DNA from: Deltaproteobacteria bacterium
GTDB lineage: Bacteria > Myxococcota_A > Polyangia > Polyangiales > JADJMO01
Direction: 5' to 3'
DNA length: 64,000 nt
Assembly (NCBI GenBank): GCA_025363655.1
Contig: JANYDK010000145.1
Span: 1 to 64,000 of the forward strand
Shown here one piece after another: positions 16,949 to 25,473 of the stretch; the first letter of the stretch is position 1, and the number at the start of each line of letters is the position of its first letter. A program made the position numbers and the translations under genes. A model generated the notes under the pieces. That model was not told the origin of the DNA. It saw nothing but the letters and a program-made list of their open reading frames with translations, and did not search any database.

Positions 16949-17012
16949 TGGCCGTGAGCCGAAACGAAGCTTTGCGGACCCACTCCACGACCGATCGGTG
17001 CGTTGACTCGAT

Positions 17013-17044
17013 GCGGGTCCCGACGCGGGTCCCGATGCGAGCCC
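17013..17044 (+). repeat. 12-bp tandem direct repeat
   Basis: GCGGGTCCCGAC (17013-17024) is followed directly by GCGGGTCCCGAT (17025-17036) and a degenerate third unit beginning GCGAGCCC. It lies in the 194-bp gap between the divergent ABC transporter and ferritin-like genes. Each unit contains the short palindrome GGGTCCC (odd centre), so it could be a pair of protein sites. No function is shown. Confidence 0.55.
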
Positions 17045-17142
17045 TAGACGTCGGCGTGCGGCTCACCGCCGAGCACAGCACGGGGGTCGATCGACCGTCG
17101 GGCACGGCGTCACTCCCTTGATCCCGTGGTAGCATCGCCGCC

Positions 17143-17910
17143 GTGGCGACGAAGAAATCAGCGCAAAAACGTGTGCAAACGCAGAAAATGCCGAAGCCGG
17201 TCGCGTCCGAGCGCGTGCGTGGCGAGTGGCTCCGGCGCGTCGAGGCCGAGTACCGCAGCTCGGCGATCACGCAGCACCTGACGCTCTGGCTGACGCAAAT
17301 CGGCGCCTCGCCCGATTTGGTGAAGGCCGGCCTGCGCATCGCCGCCGACGAGATCGCGCACGCCGATCTCAGCCATCGCGCGTACCACGCCGCGGGAGGC
17401 ACCGACCTTCCACGCATCGGTCGCGAGTCGCTCGAGCTCCGTCGTCACGAAGGCGAGCCCCTCGAGCTCGACGTCGCGCGCGTGGGGGTCGAGGTCTTCT
17501 GCCTCGGCGAGACGGTGGCGGTGCCGCTCTTCAAAGAGATTCGCGAGAAGTGCACGGAGAAGACGGCGCGTCGTTGTCTCGATCGCGTGCTCCGCGACGA
17601 AGTTCGTCATCGTGACTTCGGTTGGACGCTCTTGCCGTGGCTCCTCGAAGGCCCGATGGCCGGACCGATTCGCGCGCTCGTGCTCACCGAGCTCCCGAGC
17701 TACTTCGCGCGCATCCGCAGCGTCTATGCGCCTGAGATTGCGCGCGACAAGATCGCCATCGCGAGCGACGATCGCGCTTGGGGGCTCATCGCTCCTGCGC
17801 GTTACGGAGAGATCCTTCGCCGCACCGTGGAACGCGATTGGATTCCGCGCTTTGCCAAGGTGGGAATCGACGCCAAGGCGGCGTGGGACGCGCTTGGTGC
17901 ACAAGCATAG
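17143..17910 (+). CDS. Ferritin-like diiron-fold protein
   Basis: A 255-residue protein starting at GTG, with a basic N-terminal tail (KKSAQKRVQTQKMPK). The rest is helical and carries a likely ferritin-like diiron set: IAADEIAHADLSH (ExxH), a Glu in GVEVFCLGETVAVPLF, and RVLRDEVRHRDFGW (second ExxH). This pattern occurs in rubrerythrin/ferritin-like oxidases of unknown substrate. TAGCAT preceded by TGG (17127-17135) lies only 7 nt before the GTG. If it is the -10 element, the transcript would be essentially leaderless. No partner gene is evident: the neighbour upstream is divergent and the one downstream convergent. Confidence 0.8.
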   Translation: MATKKSAQKRVQTQKMPKPVASERVRGEWLRRVEAEYRSSAITQHLTLWLTQIGASPDLVKAGLRIAADEIAHADLSHRAYHAAGGTDLPRIGRESLELRRHEGEPLELDVARVGVEVFCLGETVAVPLFKEIREKCTEKTARRCLDRVLRDEVRHRDFGWTLLPWLLEGPMAGPIRALVLTELPSYFARIRSVYAPEIARDKIAIASDDRAWGLIAPARYGEILRRTVERDWIPRFAKVGIDAKAAWDALGAQA

Positions 17911-17938
17911 TCAGCCTATGCGATGTGCGTGATTCGGG

Positions 17939-18763
17939 TCATTTGAAGCTGTTCTTCTCTTCCCGAAGCAGCCGAAGCACCTCGCTCGAATCGGTGCTGG
18001 CATCGGCGCCCACGTGGGTGCGCACGGCCGGCACGTCGACCCGCAGGAAGGGGTTGATCTCGCGCTCTTCGCCGATGGTCCCAGGGACGGTCGGTTCGCC
18101 CTTGGCGCGGAGGGCGGCGACGGCGGCGATCTTGGCGGCGACGTGCGTGTTCTGCGGCTCGACGTGGGCCGCGAACTTGAGATTGGCGGCGGTGTACTCG
18201 TGTCCGCAGGCGACGCGCGTGTCGGGCGGGAGCTCGGCGAGGATGCCGCAGAGTGAGCGATGCATCTGCGCCGGCGTGCCTTCGAAGAGCCGTCCGCAGC
18301 CGGCGACGAAGAGCGTGTCCCCGGTGAAGGCCCACGCCGGACCATCGCCGTCGCTGACGACGTAGGTGACGGCACCGAGCGTGTGACCCGGCACGTGACG
18401 CGCGGTGACCGAGAACGAGCCGAGCTCGAAGGTGGCGCCGTCCTCGAGCGGATGCGTGAGCCCGGGAATTCGGCCCTGATCGGAGCTGTGCCCGTAGACG
18501 ATTGCCTTCGGGTGCGCGGCCAGCACCTCGGCGTTTCCGCCGACGTGATCGTGATGATGGTGGGTCGAGAGAATGGCCGCCAGTGGCAAGCCGACGCGCG
18601 CGATGGCGTCGAGCACCGGCTTCGTCTCGCTGGCATCGACGATCGCGCACTGGCCGCGCGCTTCGTCGACGATGAGGTAGCCGTAGTTGTCGTTGAGGCA
18701 GGGGACGATGTCGACGCGGAGGGAGGTCGAGGAGGTCGAGCTCGAGGTGGTGGCGGTGGGCAT
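17939..18763 (-). CDS. gloB: Hydroxyacylglutathione hydrolase (glyoxalase II)
   Basis: A 274-residue metallo-beta-lactamase-fold thioesterase that hydrolyses S-D-lactoylglutathione (or a related thioester) in methylglyoxal detoxification. The metal site motif THHHHDHVGG is complete. Further ligands lie in VPGHTLGAV and FTGDTLFVAGCGRLFEG. The glyoxalase II-specific C-terminal part is present, with CGHEYTAANLKFA and the REINPFLR box. The start ATG 18763 follows the stop of the persulfide dioxygenase gene by 7 nt, so the two are co-transcribed. An in-frame start 12 codons upstream (18799) would overlap that gene. Length and motifs are typical of the family. Confidence 0.93.
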   Translation of the reverse strand: MPTATTSSSTSSTSLRVDIVPCLNDNYGYLIVDEARGQCAIVDASETKPVLDAIARVGLPLAAILSTHHHHDHVGGNAEVLAAHPKAIVYGHSSDQGRIPGLTHPLEDGATFELGSFSVTARHVPGHTLGAVTYVVSDGDGPAWAFTGDTLFVAGCGRLFEGTPAQMHRSLCGILAELPPDTRVACGHEYTAANLKFAAHVEPQNTHVAAKIAAVAALRAKGEPTVPGTIGEEREINPFLRVDVPAVRTHVGADASTDSSEVLRLLREEKNSFK

Positions 18764-18770
18764 GGTGGGA

Positions 18771-19460
18771 TCATCCTGTCGGCGAGAGGCCGCACGCACG
18801 ATTTTGCGGCAAGGCTTCGGCGAGCTTGGCGGGCGGCGGGAGGTTGAGCGAGTTCATGATGGTGATGAACTCATCGCGTGATTTTCCGGCCAATCGCGGG
18901 TTGTGCGCCTTCTCCTCGGCGATGGTCGACATGGTGCGACCTTTGTAGTCGTGACCGGGATAGACGAGCGTCTCGCCGGGGAGCACGAAGAGCTTCTGCG
19001 TGATCGAGTCGTAGAGCTGGCCGGGCTCGCCGTTCTGGAAATCGGACCTTCCGCAGCCGCGGATGAAGAGCGCATCCCCGGTGAAGACGCGATCGCTCAT
19101 GCGATAGGAGAGCGAGTCGTCGGTGTGTCCCGGAGTCTCGAGCACCTGCAGTCCGAGGCTTCCGACGTGGACGACGTCGCCTTGTCCGAGCGGCATGTTC
19201 ACGCACTCGGCCCCGCGATGGCTGCCGATGGTGCGGAGCCCGAAGCGCGAACGCAGCTCGCCGGCCGAGGTGACGTGATCGGCGTGGATGTGCGTCTCCA
19301 GCGAGTAGACGAGCCGTAGCCCGAGCTGACGAACGAGCTCCAAATCACGCTCGATTTGCTCACGCACCGGATCGATGAGGAGCGCTTCTCCCGTCCCCGG
19401 ATCGGCGACCAGATACGTGTACGTCGACGACGCGGCGTCGAAGAGTTGTCGGAACAACAT
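18771..19460 (-). CDS. Persulfide dioxygenase-like (ETHE1-type) MBL-fold protein
   Basis: A 229-residue MBL-fold protein beginning MLFRQLFDAASSTYTYLVAD, the usual start of bacterial persulfide dioxygenases. Iron ligands are in THIHADHVTSAG, TPGHTDDS and FTGDALFIRGCGRSDFQNG. The 'GRSDFQ.G.....Y.Si' block is diagnostic of the ETHE1/PDO group, which oxidises glutathione persulfide to sulfite. The order is phosphohexomutase - this gene - gloB on one strand, with gaps of 44 and 7 nt. Two GSH-dependent detoxification enzymes in tandem suggest the cell makes glutathione or a like thiol. Confidence 0.92.
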   Translation of the reverse strand: MLFRQLFDAASSTYTYLVADPGTGEALLIDPVREQIERDLELVRQLGLRLVYSLETHIHADHVTSAGELRSRFGLRTIGSHRGAECVNMPLGQGDVVHVGSLGLQVLETPGHTDDSLSYRMSDRVFTGDALFIRGCGRSDFQNGEPGQLYDSITQKLFVLPGETLVYPGHDYKGRTMSTIAEEKAHNPRLAGKSRDEFITIMNSLNLPPPAKLAEALPQNRACGLSPTG

Positions 19461-19504
19461 GGCTGCGAGAGTAGCAGACGCCGGAGGACCCGACAGCGCC
19501 TGCG

Positions 19505-21286
19505 TCAGTGCGTGAGCGCGGTGGCGAAGGCGACGAAGGCCTTTTCCACCTCGGCCAGTCGAGCGTTGGCTCGCGCGCGTCCCTCGGCGAAGGGCTCGCT
19601 CTCGCTCACCTGCTCGCGGATGTCGAAGTAGTATTTGATCTTCGGCTCGGTGCCGCTCGGCCGCATCGTCACGCGGCTGCCACTCGTGAGCTCGAACGAG
19701 AGGACGTCGCTCGGCGGCAAGGAGAGCTTCGTCTTCTTCTTGGTGGCGAGCTCGGTGCGCTCTTGCGTCTGGTAGTCGTTGAAGAAGGCGACGGCCTCGC
19801 CGGCGATCGACGTAGGCGGTGCCTTGCGCGCGGCGGCCATCTCGGCGCGGATGCTCGCGGCGCCGTCGGCTCCCTTGCGCGTGACGTTGTGCTGCTTGGA
19901 GACGACGAGCCCGAAACGGCGGTAAATTGCCTCCAAACGCGCTAGAACCGTAGTGCCTCGGCTCTTCAGCGAGGCGGTCATCTCGGCAAAGATCGCGGCC
20001 GCGCCGACGCCGTCCTTGTCGCGGGCGACGGTGCCGACGGTGTACCCGAGGGCCTCCTCGAAGCCCATGATCATCGTGGTGCCGGTCTCGGCCTCGAGCG
20101 CCATCGCGCGGTTGGCGATCCACTTGAAGCCGGTGAGCGTCTCTTCGTAACGAACGCCGAGCTCGCGCGCAATGATCGAGAGCAGCGGCGACGAAACGAT
20201 GGTCGTGAGCACGAGCCGATCTTTCTGCGGCTTCGGATCGTCGGTCAGGAGGTAGTGCGCGAGGATGATGCCGATCTCGTTGCCGGTGAGCTGCGTCCAG
20301 GCGCCCTTCGGATCGTCGGTGGTCGGTACGGCGACCGCCAGACGATCGGCGTCGGGATCGTTGGCGAGCACCAAATCGGCGCCTTGCTTGCGTGCGAGGG
20401 CGAGGGAGAGATCCATCGCGCCCGGTTCTTCCGGGTTGGGGAAACGCACCGTGGGAAACGCGCCGTCGGGCTCGGCCTGCTCGGGGACGCTGACGATCTT
20501 CGGAAAGCCGAAGCGCTTGAAGACGTCGTGGACGAAGCGATCGCCGACGCCGTGCATCGGCGTGTAGACGATCGAGAGGTTCTCGCGCCCCTCGTTGCGC
20601 CTCGAGCAAGCGACGATGGCGTCGTAGTAGGCGTTCTCGACCTCGGCGCCGATGGTGACGATGAGGCCAGTTTTACGGCCTTCGGTGACGCCCAGCCGAG
20701 GCACGCTGCGCGCGGGGCCGATCTCGGCGATGGCGGCGGCGATGTCGACGTCGTGGGGCGGGATGATCTGCGCCGCGTTCTCCCAATAGACTTTGTAGCC
20801 GTTGTACTCGGGCGGGTTGTGACTGGCGGTGACCATCACGCCGGCAGCGGCGCCCGTCGCACGGACCGCGAAGGAGACGAGCGGCGTCGGCACCACGCCT
20901 TCGAAGACGCGCGCCTTGATCCCCGCGGCGGCGAGCACCGCGGCGGTCTCTTCGAGGAACTCGGGCGAGCCATGTCGTCCGTCGCGACCGATGACCACGC
21001 CACGCGTCTTCGCGTCGGGAAAGGCGCGGAGGAGATGCGTCGCGAGGCCCGCGCTCGTGCGCACCACCACCGCGCGGTTCATGCGGTTCTCACCGGCGCC
21101 GACGAGCCCACGCAACCCGGCGGTGCCGAACTCGAGCGAGCCGCGGAAGCGATCTTCGAGATCGAGTCGTGCTGCTTCGTCGCCGGCTTCGACCTTGGCG
21201 ATGAGGCCCTCGAGCTCCGCGCGCGTCGTCGGATCGAAATCATCGTCGTGGAAGCGGCGGGCGCGGGCGAGCGTGTCGTCGGTCAT
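19505..21286 (-). CDS. Phosphohexomutase (phosphoglucomutase/phosphomannomutase family, PGM2-like)
   Basis: A 593-residue alpha-D-phosphohexomutase interconverting sugar 1- and 6-phosphates. Its length fits the PGM2/phosphopentomutase-like subfamily. The catalytic phosphoserine loop is VMVTASHNPPEYNGYKVYW, the metal-binding loop is LANDPDADRLAVAV, and the C-terminal phosphate-binding loop is TMRPSGTEPKIKYYF. Residues 40-60 (DRFRGSLEFGTAGLRGLVGAG) match the usual N-terminal 'L.FGTAGLRG' box. It is the first gene of the operon with persulfide dioxygenase and gloB. The exact sugar (glucose, mannose or ribose) cannot be fixed from sequence alone. Confidence 0.93.
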   Translation of the reverse strand: MTDDTLARARRFHDDDFDPTTRAELEGLIAKVEAGDEAARLDLEDRFRGSLEFGTAGLRGLVGAGENRMNRAVVVRTSAGLATHLLRAFPDAKTRGVVIGRDGRHGSPEFLEETAAVLAAAGIKARVFEGVVPTPLVSFAVRATGAAAGVMVTASHNPPEYNGYKVYWENAAQIIPPHDVDIAAAIAEIGPARSVPRLGVTEGRKTGLIVTIGAEVENAYYDAIVACSRRNEGRENLSIVYTPMHGVGDRFVHDVFKRFGFPKIVSVPEQAEPDGAFPTVRFPNPEEPGAMDLSLALARKQGADLVLANDPDADRLAVAVPTTDDPKGAWTQLTGNEIGIILAHYLLTDDPKPQKDRLVLTTIVSSPLLSIIARELGVRYEETLTGFKWIANRAMALEAETGTTMIMGFEEALGYTVGTVARDKDGVGAAAIFAEMTASLKSRGTTVLARLEAIYRRFGLVVSKQHNVTRKGADGAASIRAEMAAARKAPPTSIAGEAVAFFNDYQTQERTELATKKKTKLSLPPSDVLSFELTSGSRVTMRPSGTEPKIKYYFDIREQVSESEPFAEGRARANARLAEVEKAFVAFATALTH

Positions 21287-21387
21287 CGCGGGAGTTTACC
21301 GCGCCTTCGAGAGAGGAAGAGAGGAGAAGAGAGGAACACGGAGCCACGGAGCCATGAAGCAACGGAGCATTTGGGCGAGAGGAGTCC

Positions 21388-22470
21388 ATGCGAAGGACGG
21401 TGGCTCGGTTGCTCGTGTTGCTTCGTGGTCCTCTTCCTCTCGTGCTGCCCGTGCAGTACACCGGTCGGGTGGCGCGCACGTTGGCGATGCTTCTGCTCGT
21501 TGCTGCTTCGTCGTGTCGCGTCGCGCCGTCGAAGCCGGTGGTGGTTGCGCCGGTGGGCGGGCTTCGGGAGAGGCTCGACGACGAACGCGTCACGGCCAGT
21601 CACTTCGCGCACAAGGTCCTCTACTCGTGGACCAAGGTCGAGGGTGCCCGTTGGCTCGCCAAGCAAGATCCGCCGCGGCTCCTTCGGTACCGCGTCCACC
21701 TCCGTCCGCCGGACGTCTCGTTCTACGACGTGCACCTGAAGGCGAGCGACGACGACGTCATGCAGACGCTCTTCACGTCACCCCCGCTCGATCGCACGCG
21801 CTATGCGTGGCCCAATGCCTGGGGGGCTTGTGACGGCCTCGGCGAAGAGCGCTATGGCGATCAGCTGCTTCGCATCGTGCTTCGCGATGACGCCATTTTC
21901 GCGCGCTTCGTTCCGCGCACCGACGATGGCCTCGGAGGGCTCGTCGACGACGCCAATCCGTACCGGCTCGGTCTCCCCGAGTGGTCCTTCTTCGATCTCG
22001 CAGGCCATGAGCTGACGAGAGCCGAAGCCCTCGCGGCCCGCGCTCGCCTCGCCGCCGTCTTCCATTGGTCGCCCACCCGCGAACGCCCCGAAGATGGTGC
22101 GACCTACTCCGGCTATCGAGAGATGGTCCTCGTGAACGAGTCGATGATCGAAGAGTGGTCGCTGGGTACGCCGGCCATCGCCTTCGCGCTCCATGACGCA
22201 GCCGAGACCACGAACGCGACGAACGCCGCGGTCGCCGCCACCGGACAAGTTGCCTTCGATGTGCAACAAGTTGGTGCGCTCTTGCGACTTCGTGATCCGA
22301 GGCCGCCGCGCGTTCGCGACGAGTGGCTTCTGACGCTGCCGTTCCCGAGGCCGCAGTACTTGGAGATGGGGAAGCTCACCGAGCTCCTGAAGCACGCCGA
22401 GGTTTCGCAGAGATTCGAGCGCGTCGTCTCGCCCGAGCCCGCCGTCAGTAGCCTTCGACCTTCGAAATGA
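21388..22470 (+). CDS. Hypothetical lipoprotein
   Basis: A 360-residue product. AGGAG stands 3 nt before the ATG, supporting 21388. From this start the leader has two hydrophobic segments before the lipobox AASSC (Cys43). A GTG at 21469 would give a neater 16-residue lipoprotein signal and may be the real start. The mature part has no recognised domain. It contains Trp- and Arg-rich segments (SWTKVEGARWLAK, LRYRVHLRPPDVSFYDVHLKA) and a C-terminal LLTLPFPRPQYLEMGKL. It is divergent from the phosphohexomutase gene. Its 3' end overlaps the convergent acyl-CoA dehydrogenase gene by 26 nt. Confidence 0.65.
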   Translation: MRRTVARLLVLLRGPLPLVLPVQYTGRVARTLAMLLLVAASSCRVAPSKPVVVAPVGGLRERLDDERVTASHFAHKVLYSWTKVEGARWLAKQDPPRLLRYRVHLRPPDVSFYDVHLKASDDDVMQTLFTSPPLDRTRYAWPNAWGACDGLGEERYGDQLLRIVLRDDAIFARFVPRTDDGLGGLVDDANPYRLGLPEWSFFDLAGHELTRAEALAARARLAAVFHWSPTRERPEDGATYSGYREMVLVNESMIEEWSLGTPAIAFALHDAAETTNATNAAVAATGQVAFDVQQVGALLRLRDPRPPRVRDEWLLTLPFPRPQYLEMGKLTELLKHAEVSQRFERVVSPEPAVSSLRPSK

Positions 22471-23596
22471 TCTCGTTCATGATCTCGCGCGTGCCACCGC
22501 CGATGGCATAGAGGCGCGCATCGCGAAAGAGCCTCTCGACCACGTATTCCCGCATGTATCCATAGCCGCCGTGGATCTGCACCGCCTGATCGCAGACCTC
22601 CATCACCATGTCGGTCGCCACGTTCTTCGCCATCGCCGCCAGCGACGGCACCTGCTCTCCCGCCTGCACGCGTCGCGCACACTCGTTGGTGAGAGCGCGG
22701 GCAGCGGCGATGCGTGACGCCATGTCGGCGAGCTTGTGGCGCACGACTTGGAAGCCGGAGATCGACTTGCCGAAGGCGTGGCGCTCCTTCGCGTAGCGAA
22801 TCGATTCTCGATGGGCGAGCTCGGCGATGGCGACGCAGTTGCCGGCGAGGAAGAGACGCTCGGTGGCGAAGTTGAGCATGATGGTGAGGAAGCCGGCGTT
22901 CTCGTCACCAATGCGGTTCTCGACCGGGACGCGGCAGTTCTCGAAGACCAGCTCGGCGGTGTCGCTCGCCCACCAGCCCATCTTCTTCAGCTTCTTTCCT
23001 ACGGAAAAACCAGGCGTTCCGCGCTCGATGACGAGGAGCGAGACACCGCCGTGGCCTTCGCCGCCGGTGCGTACGGCGCAGGTGACGAGGTCGGCGCGGA
23101 CGCCCGAGGTGATGAACGTCTTGGCGCCGTCGACGATGTAGTGATCGCCGTCGCGTCGCGCGCGGGTCTTGAGGCCGGCGACGTCGCTGCCTCCGCCTGG
23201 CTCGGTGATGGCGAGCGCGGCGATGGTCTCGCCACGCAGGGCAGGGCGGACGAAGCGTTCGATTTGCGCCGGCGTGCCGCTGCGGAGGATCGGCGGGAGT
23301 GCGATGCCGTGACTGCCGAGCCCGACGACGGTGCCGACCGATCGCCCCGCGAGCACCAGCTCTTCGGCGACCGCGAGCACGTGGGTGACCTCGCCGCCGC
23401 CGCCGCCGTGCTCTTCCGGATAGCCGATGCCGAGGAGACCGGCCGCCGCCATCTTGCCGTAGAGCTCACGCGGAAACTCTTCCGCTTCTTCCCAAGCGTG
23501 CGCGTTGGGCGCGATTTCCTTGGCCGCGAAGCGCCTTGCTTGCTCGCGGAGCTGCGCGTGGGTCTCGTCCTCGTGGAGCGGCGGCAGGTTCGGCAT
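22445..23596 (-). CDS. Acyl-CoA dehydrogenase
   Basis: A 383-residue FAD flavoenzyme that oxidises acyl-CoA to enoyl-CoA. Signatures present: ALAITEPGGGSDVAGLKT (FAD/acyl contact), DGAKTFITSG, YAKERHAFGKSISGFQVVRHKLADM (second family pattern), QIHGGYGYMREYVVERLFRDARLYAIGGGTREI. At the MCAD-type catalytic position the loop reads IGGGT rather than EGT. A Glu in NFATERLFLAGN (Glu246) sits where isovaleryl/long-chain types carry theirs, so this is probably that subgroup. ATG 23596 (MPNLPPLHE) is preferred over 23617. No electron-transfer flavoprotein genes are nearby. Confidence 0.93.
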   Translation of the reverse strand: MPNLPPLHEDETHAQLREQARRFAAKEIAPNAHAWEEAEEFPRELYGKMAAAGLLGIGYPEEHGGGGGEVTHVLAVAEELVLAGRSVGTVVGLGSHGIALPPILRSGTPAQIERFVRPALRGETIAALAITEPGGGSDVAGLKTRARRDGDHYIVDGAKTFITSGVRADLVTCAVRTGGEGHGGVSLLVIERGTPGFSVGKKLKKMGWWASDTAELVFENCRVPVENRIGDENAGFLTIMLNFATERLFLAGNCVAIAELAHRESIRYAKERHAFGKSISGFQVVRHKLADMASRIAAARALTNECARRVQAGEQVPSLAAMAKNVATDMVMEVCDQAVQIHGGYGYMREYVVERLFRDARLYAIGGGTREIMNEIISKVEGY

Positions 23597-23659
23597 GGTG
23601 CCGAAGACTACCGCCAACTCGGCGAGTTGCTCACGTGCTCACTTCGAGCTCGACGAGGT

Positions 23660-25366
23660 TCACTTCACGGGAGGCGGTGCGATCGCGACGAGGTCGAGGC
23701 CACCCGGGTACTGGTAGCTCGTGTAGAGGCCGTACCCCATGACCTGGATGCCGACCGGCTTCGATGCCTGGAGCACGTGCGCGCCGCCGTCCTTGCCCGG
23801 ACCGAGCTTCACGCGCGCGATGCTGAAGCCGCCGGAGATCGGCTTCGCCGCGCTGGAGACGTCGGCGCCGTCGAGCGTCAGCGTGGTGCCGTCGGGGTGG
23901 ACGATGTCGACGTAGCTGAGGTCGTAGTCGCTCGGCGAGAGGAAGATGTAACGCTTGCGGAACTGCTCGACCGCCGCGAAGTTGCTCTGCGACGGATCGC
24001 CTTCCTCCTTGCCCGCGCCCGCGGAAGGATCGAGCAGCGCGCCCGCGAGCATGAACGAACCGACCGCGAATTCGTGGTCTCCGGTGACTTCGAAGTCCTT
24101 GGAGACGACGGCGAGATCGGCGACTTGGCCCGCGTTGAGGGTCGCCGGCGCGCCTGCCGGCTTGGCGCCAGCGTAGGTGAGCGCGGTGCCGTCGACGTTG
24201 CCGTAGAGGCGCACGACGTGACCGACGACGTTGCCCTTGGGACCCGTCGGCACGGTGACGAAGTAGTGCTTGCCGAGCGTCTCGGCGGGGAAGACCGACT
24301 CTTCGATGTGATCGCACGCCTGCTGGCCGATCGGCGTCTGGATGCAGGGAACGCCGGTGATGACCTGCACGGGGTTGTCGGCGGTGACGAGCGCGCCGCC
24401 GAGATCGTCGGTGTTCTTGCTGCCGCCGACGAGCTCGATGACGTCACCGGCGTTGAGCTTGAAGGTGCCGGTGCCGCCCGCTGCGATGGCCGCGATGCCG
24501 GTGCCGCTGAGGATGGCGCCCTTGCTGCTGGCCTTGACGGTGACGTTGGTGTTGTCGACGGTCGCGGTGATCGCGAAGTACGCGCCGGTGACCGGCGTGT
24601 TGCCGAAGAGCGGATCGGACGCCGTCCAACCGTGGTGCGCGGTGACGCGGTAGTTGCCGGTCATCGCCGTGCTCGGGAGGAGGAGCGAAGCGTCGTTGGA
24701 GAAGGAGAAGCAGCCGTTGGGCGCGCCACTCGAGGGGCAGTCGCTGTTGCCGGGGCAGCTCGACCAGCTCTTGCCGGGCTTGCCGCCTTCGCCTTTGTAC
24801 TCGAGCGCGTTGAATTGATAGACCGTGACCGGGACGCTGCTGACGAGGTGGAACGCGCCGCCCGTCACCTTCACGCTCTTGGTGAATCCGACGGCAGCGC
24901 CGCAGCTGTCGGCCTCGGCGCCTTTGAGCGCATCGACCCAGGGGAGGTAGATTTTCGCCAGCGAATTGGGGGCGACGGTCGCCGTCTCGTGCGTGCCGCC
25001 GGGGCCATCGACGGTGACGGTGGCGGGATCTTCGCCGGCGTTGGCGACGACGACCGCGAAGTCGAAGATGTTCCAGACGTTGTTGGCGACGACCGTCGGC
25101 CAGTAGTCGCAGCCGATGTAAGACTTGGCGGAAGCCGCTTCACCGCAGGTGCGCGGGTCGCCACCGAGGCCACCGCCGCCGACGTCGAAGTTGCCGTCGA
25201 GGCCGCCGCCGATGTCGAAGCCAGCGCCGTCGAAGCCGGTGCCGCCCCCGTCATCGAGTCCACCGCCACCGCTTTTGTCGCCGGAGGCCGAACAAGCGAG
25301 GGGGACTGCGCAGGCCGCAGCGAGAGGGAACAAAGAGAGCAAGAAAGAGCGAGCGGAGAACTTCAT
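23660..25366 (-). CDS. IgGFc-binding-like surface lipoprotein
   Basis: A 568-residue protein with a lipoprotein signal (MKFSARSFLLSLFPLAAACAV, lipobox PLAC) and a long Gly/Asp linker (residues about 28-62). The remainder resembles the IgGFc-binding protein N-terminal domain family common in myxobacterial surface proteins: GCDYWPTVVANNVW, FDFAVVVANAGEDPATVTVDGP, LVSSVPVTVYQFNALEY, NDASLLLPSTAMTGNYRVTAHHG and the later VTADNPVQVITGVPC. The family is beta-rich and probably adhesive, despite its name. Four or more Cys pairs suggest disulfides. The long in-frame extension upstream to 25501 overlaps the promoter region and is not used. Confidence 0.85.
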   Translation of the reverse strand: MKFSARSFLLSLFPLAAACAVPLACSASGDKSGGGGLDDGGGTGFDGAGFDIGGGLDGNFDVGGGGLGGDPRTCGEAASAKSYIGCDYWPTVVANNVWNIFDFAVVVANAGEDPATVTVDGPGGTHETATVAPNSLAKIYLPWVDALKGAEADSCGAAVGFTKSVKVTGGAFHLVSSVPVTVYQFNALEYKGEGGKPGKSWSSCPGNSDCPSSGAPNGCFSFSNDASLLLPSTAMTGNYRVTAHHGWTASDPLFGNTPVTGAYFAITATVDNTNVTVKASSKGAILSGTGIAAIAAGGTGTFKLNAGDVIELVGGSKNTDDLGGALVTADNPVQVITGVPCIQTPIGQQACDHIEESVFPAETLGKHYFVTVPTGPKGNVVGHVVRLYGNVDGTALTYAGAKPAGAPATLNAGQVADLAVVSKDFEVTGDHEFAVGSFMLAGALLDPSAGAGKEEGDPSQSNFAAVEQFRKRYIFLSPSDYDLSYVDIVHPDGTTLTLDGADVSSAAKPISGGFSIARVKLGPGKDGGAHVLQASKPVGIQVMGYGLYTSYQYPGGLDLVAIAPPPVK

Positions 25367-25473
25367 GGTGGAGGCACCGTATGTGCTCGCCCTGGCAGCG
25401 ACAAGGCGCCAAAGACCGCGACCGAAGCGGCAAATCATGCAGCCATTGTCCCGGAACACGGTACGTTCGCCGG

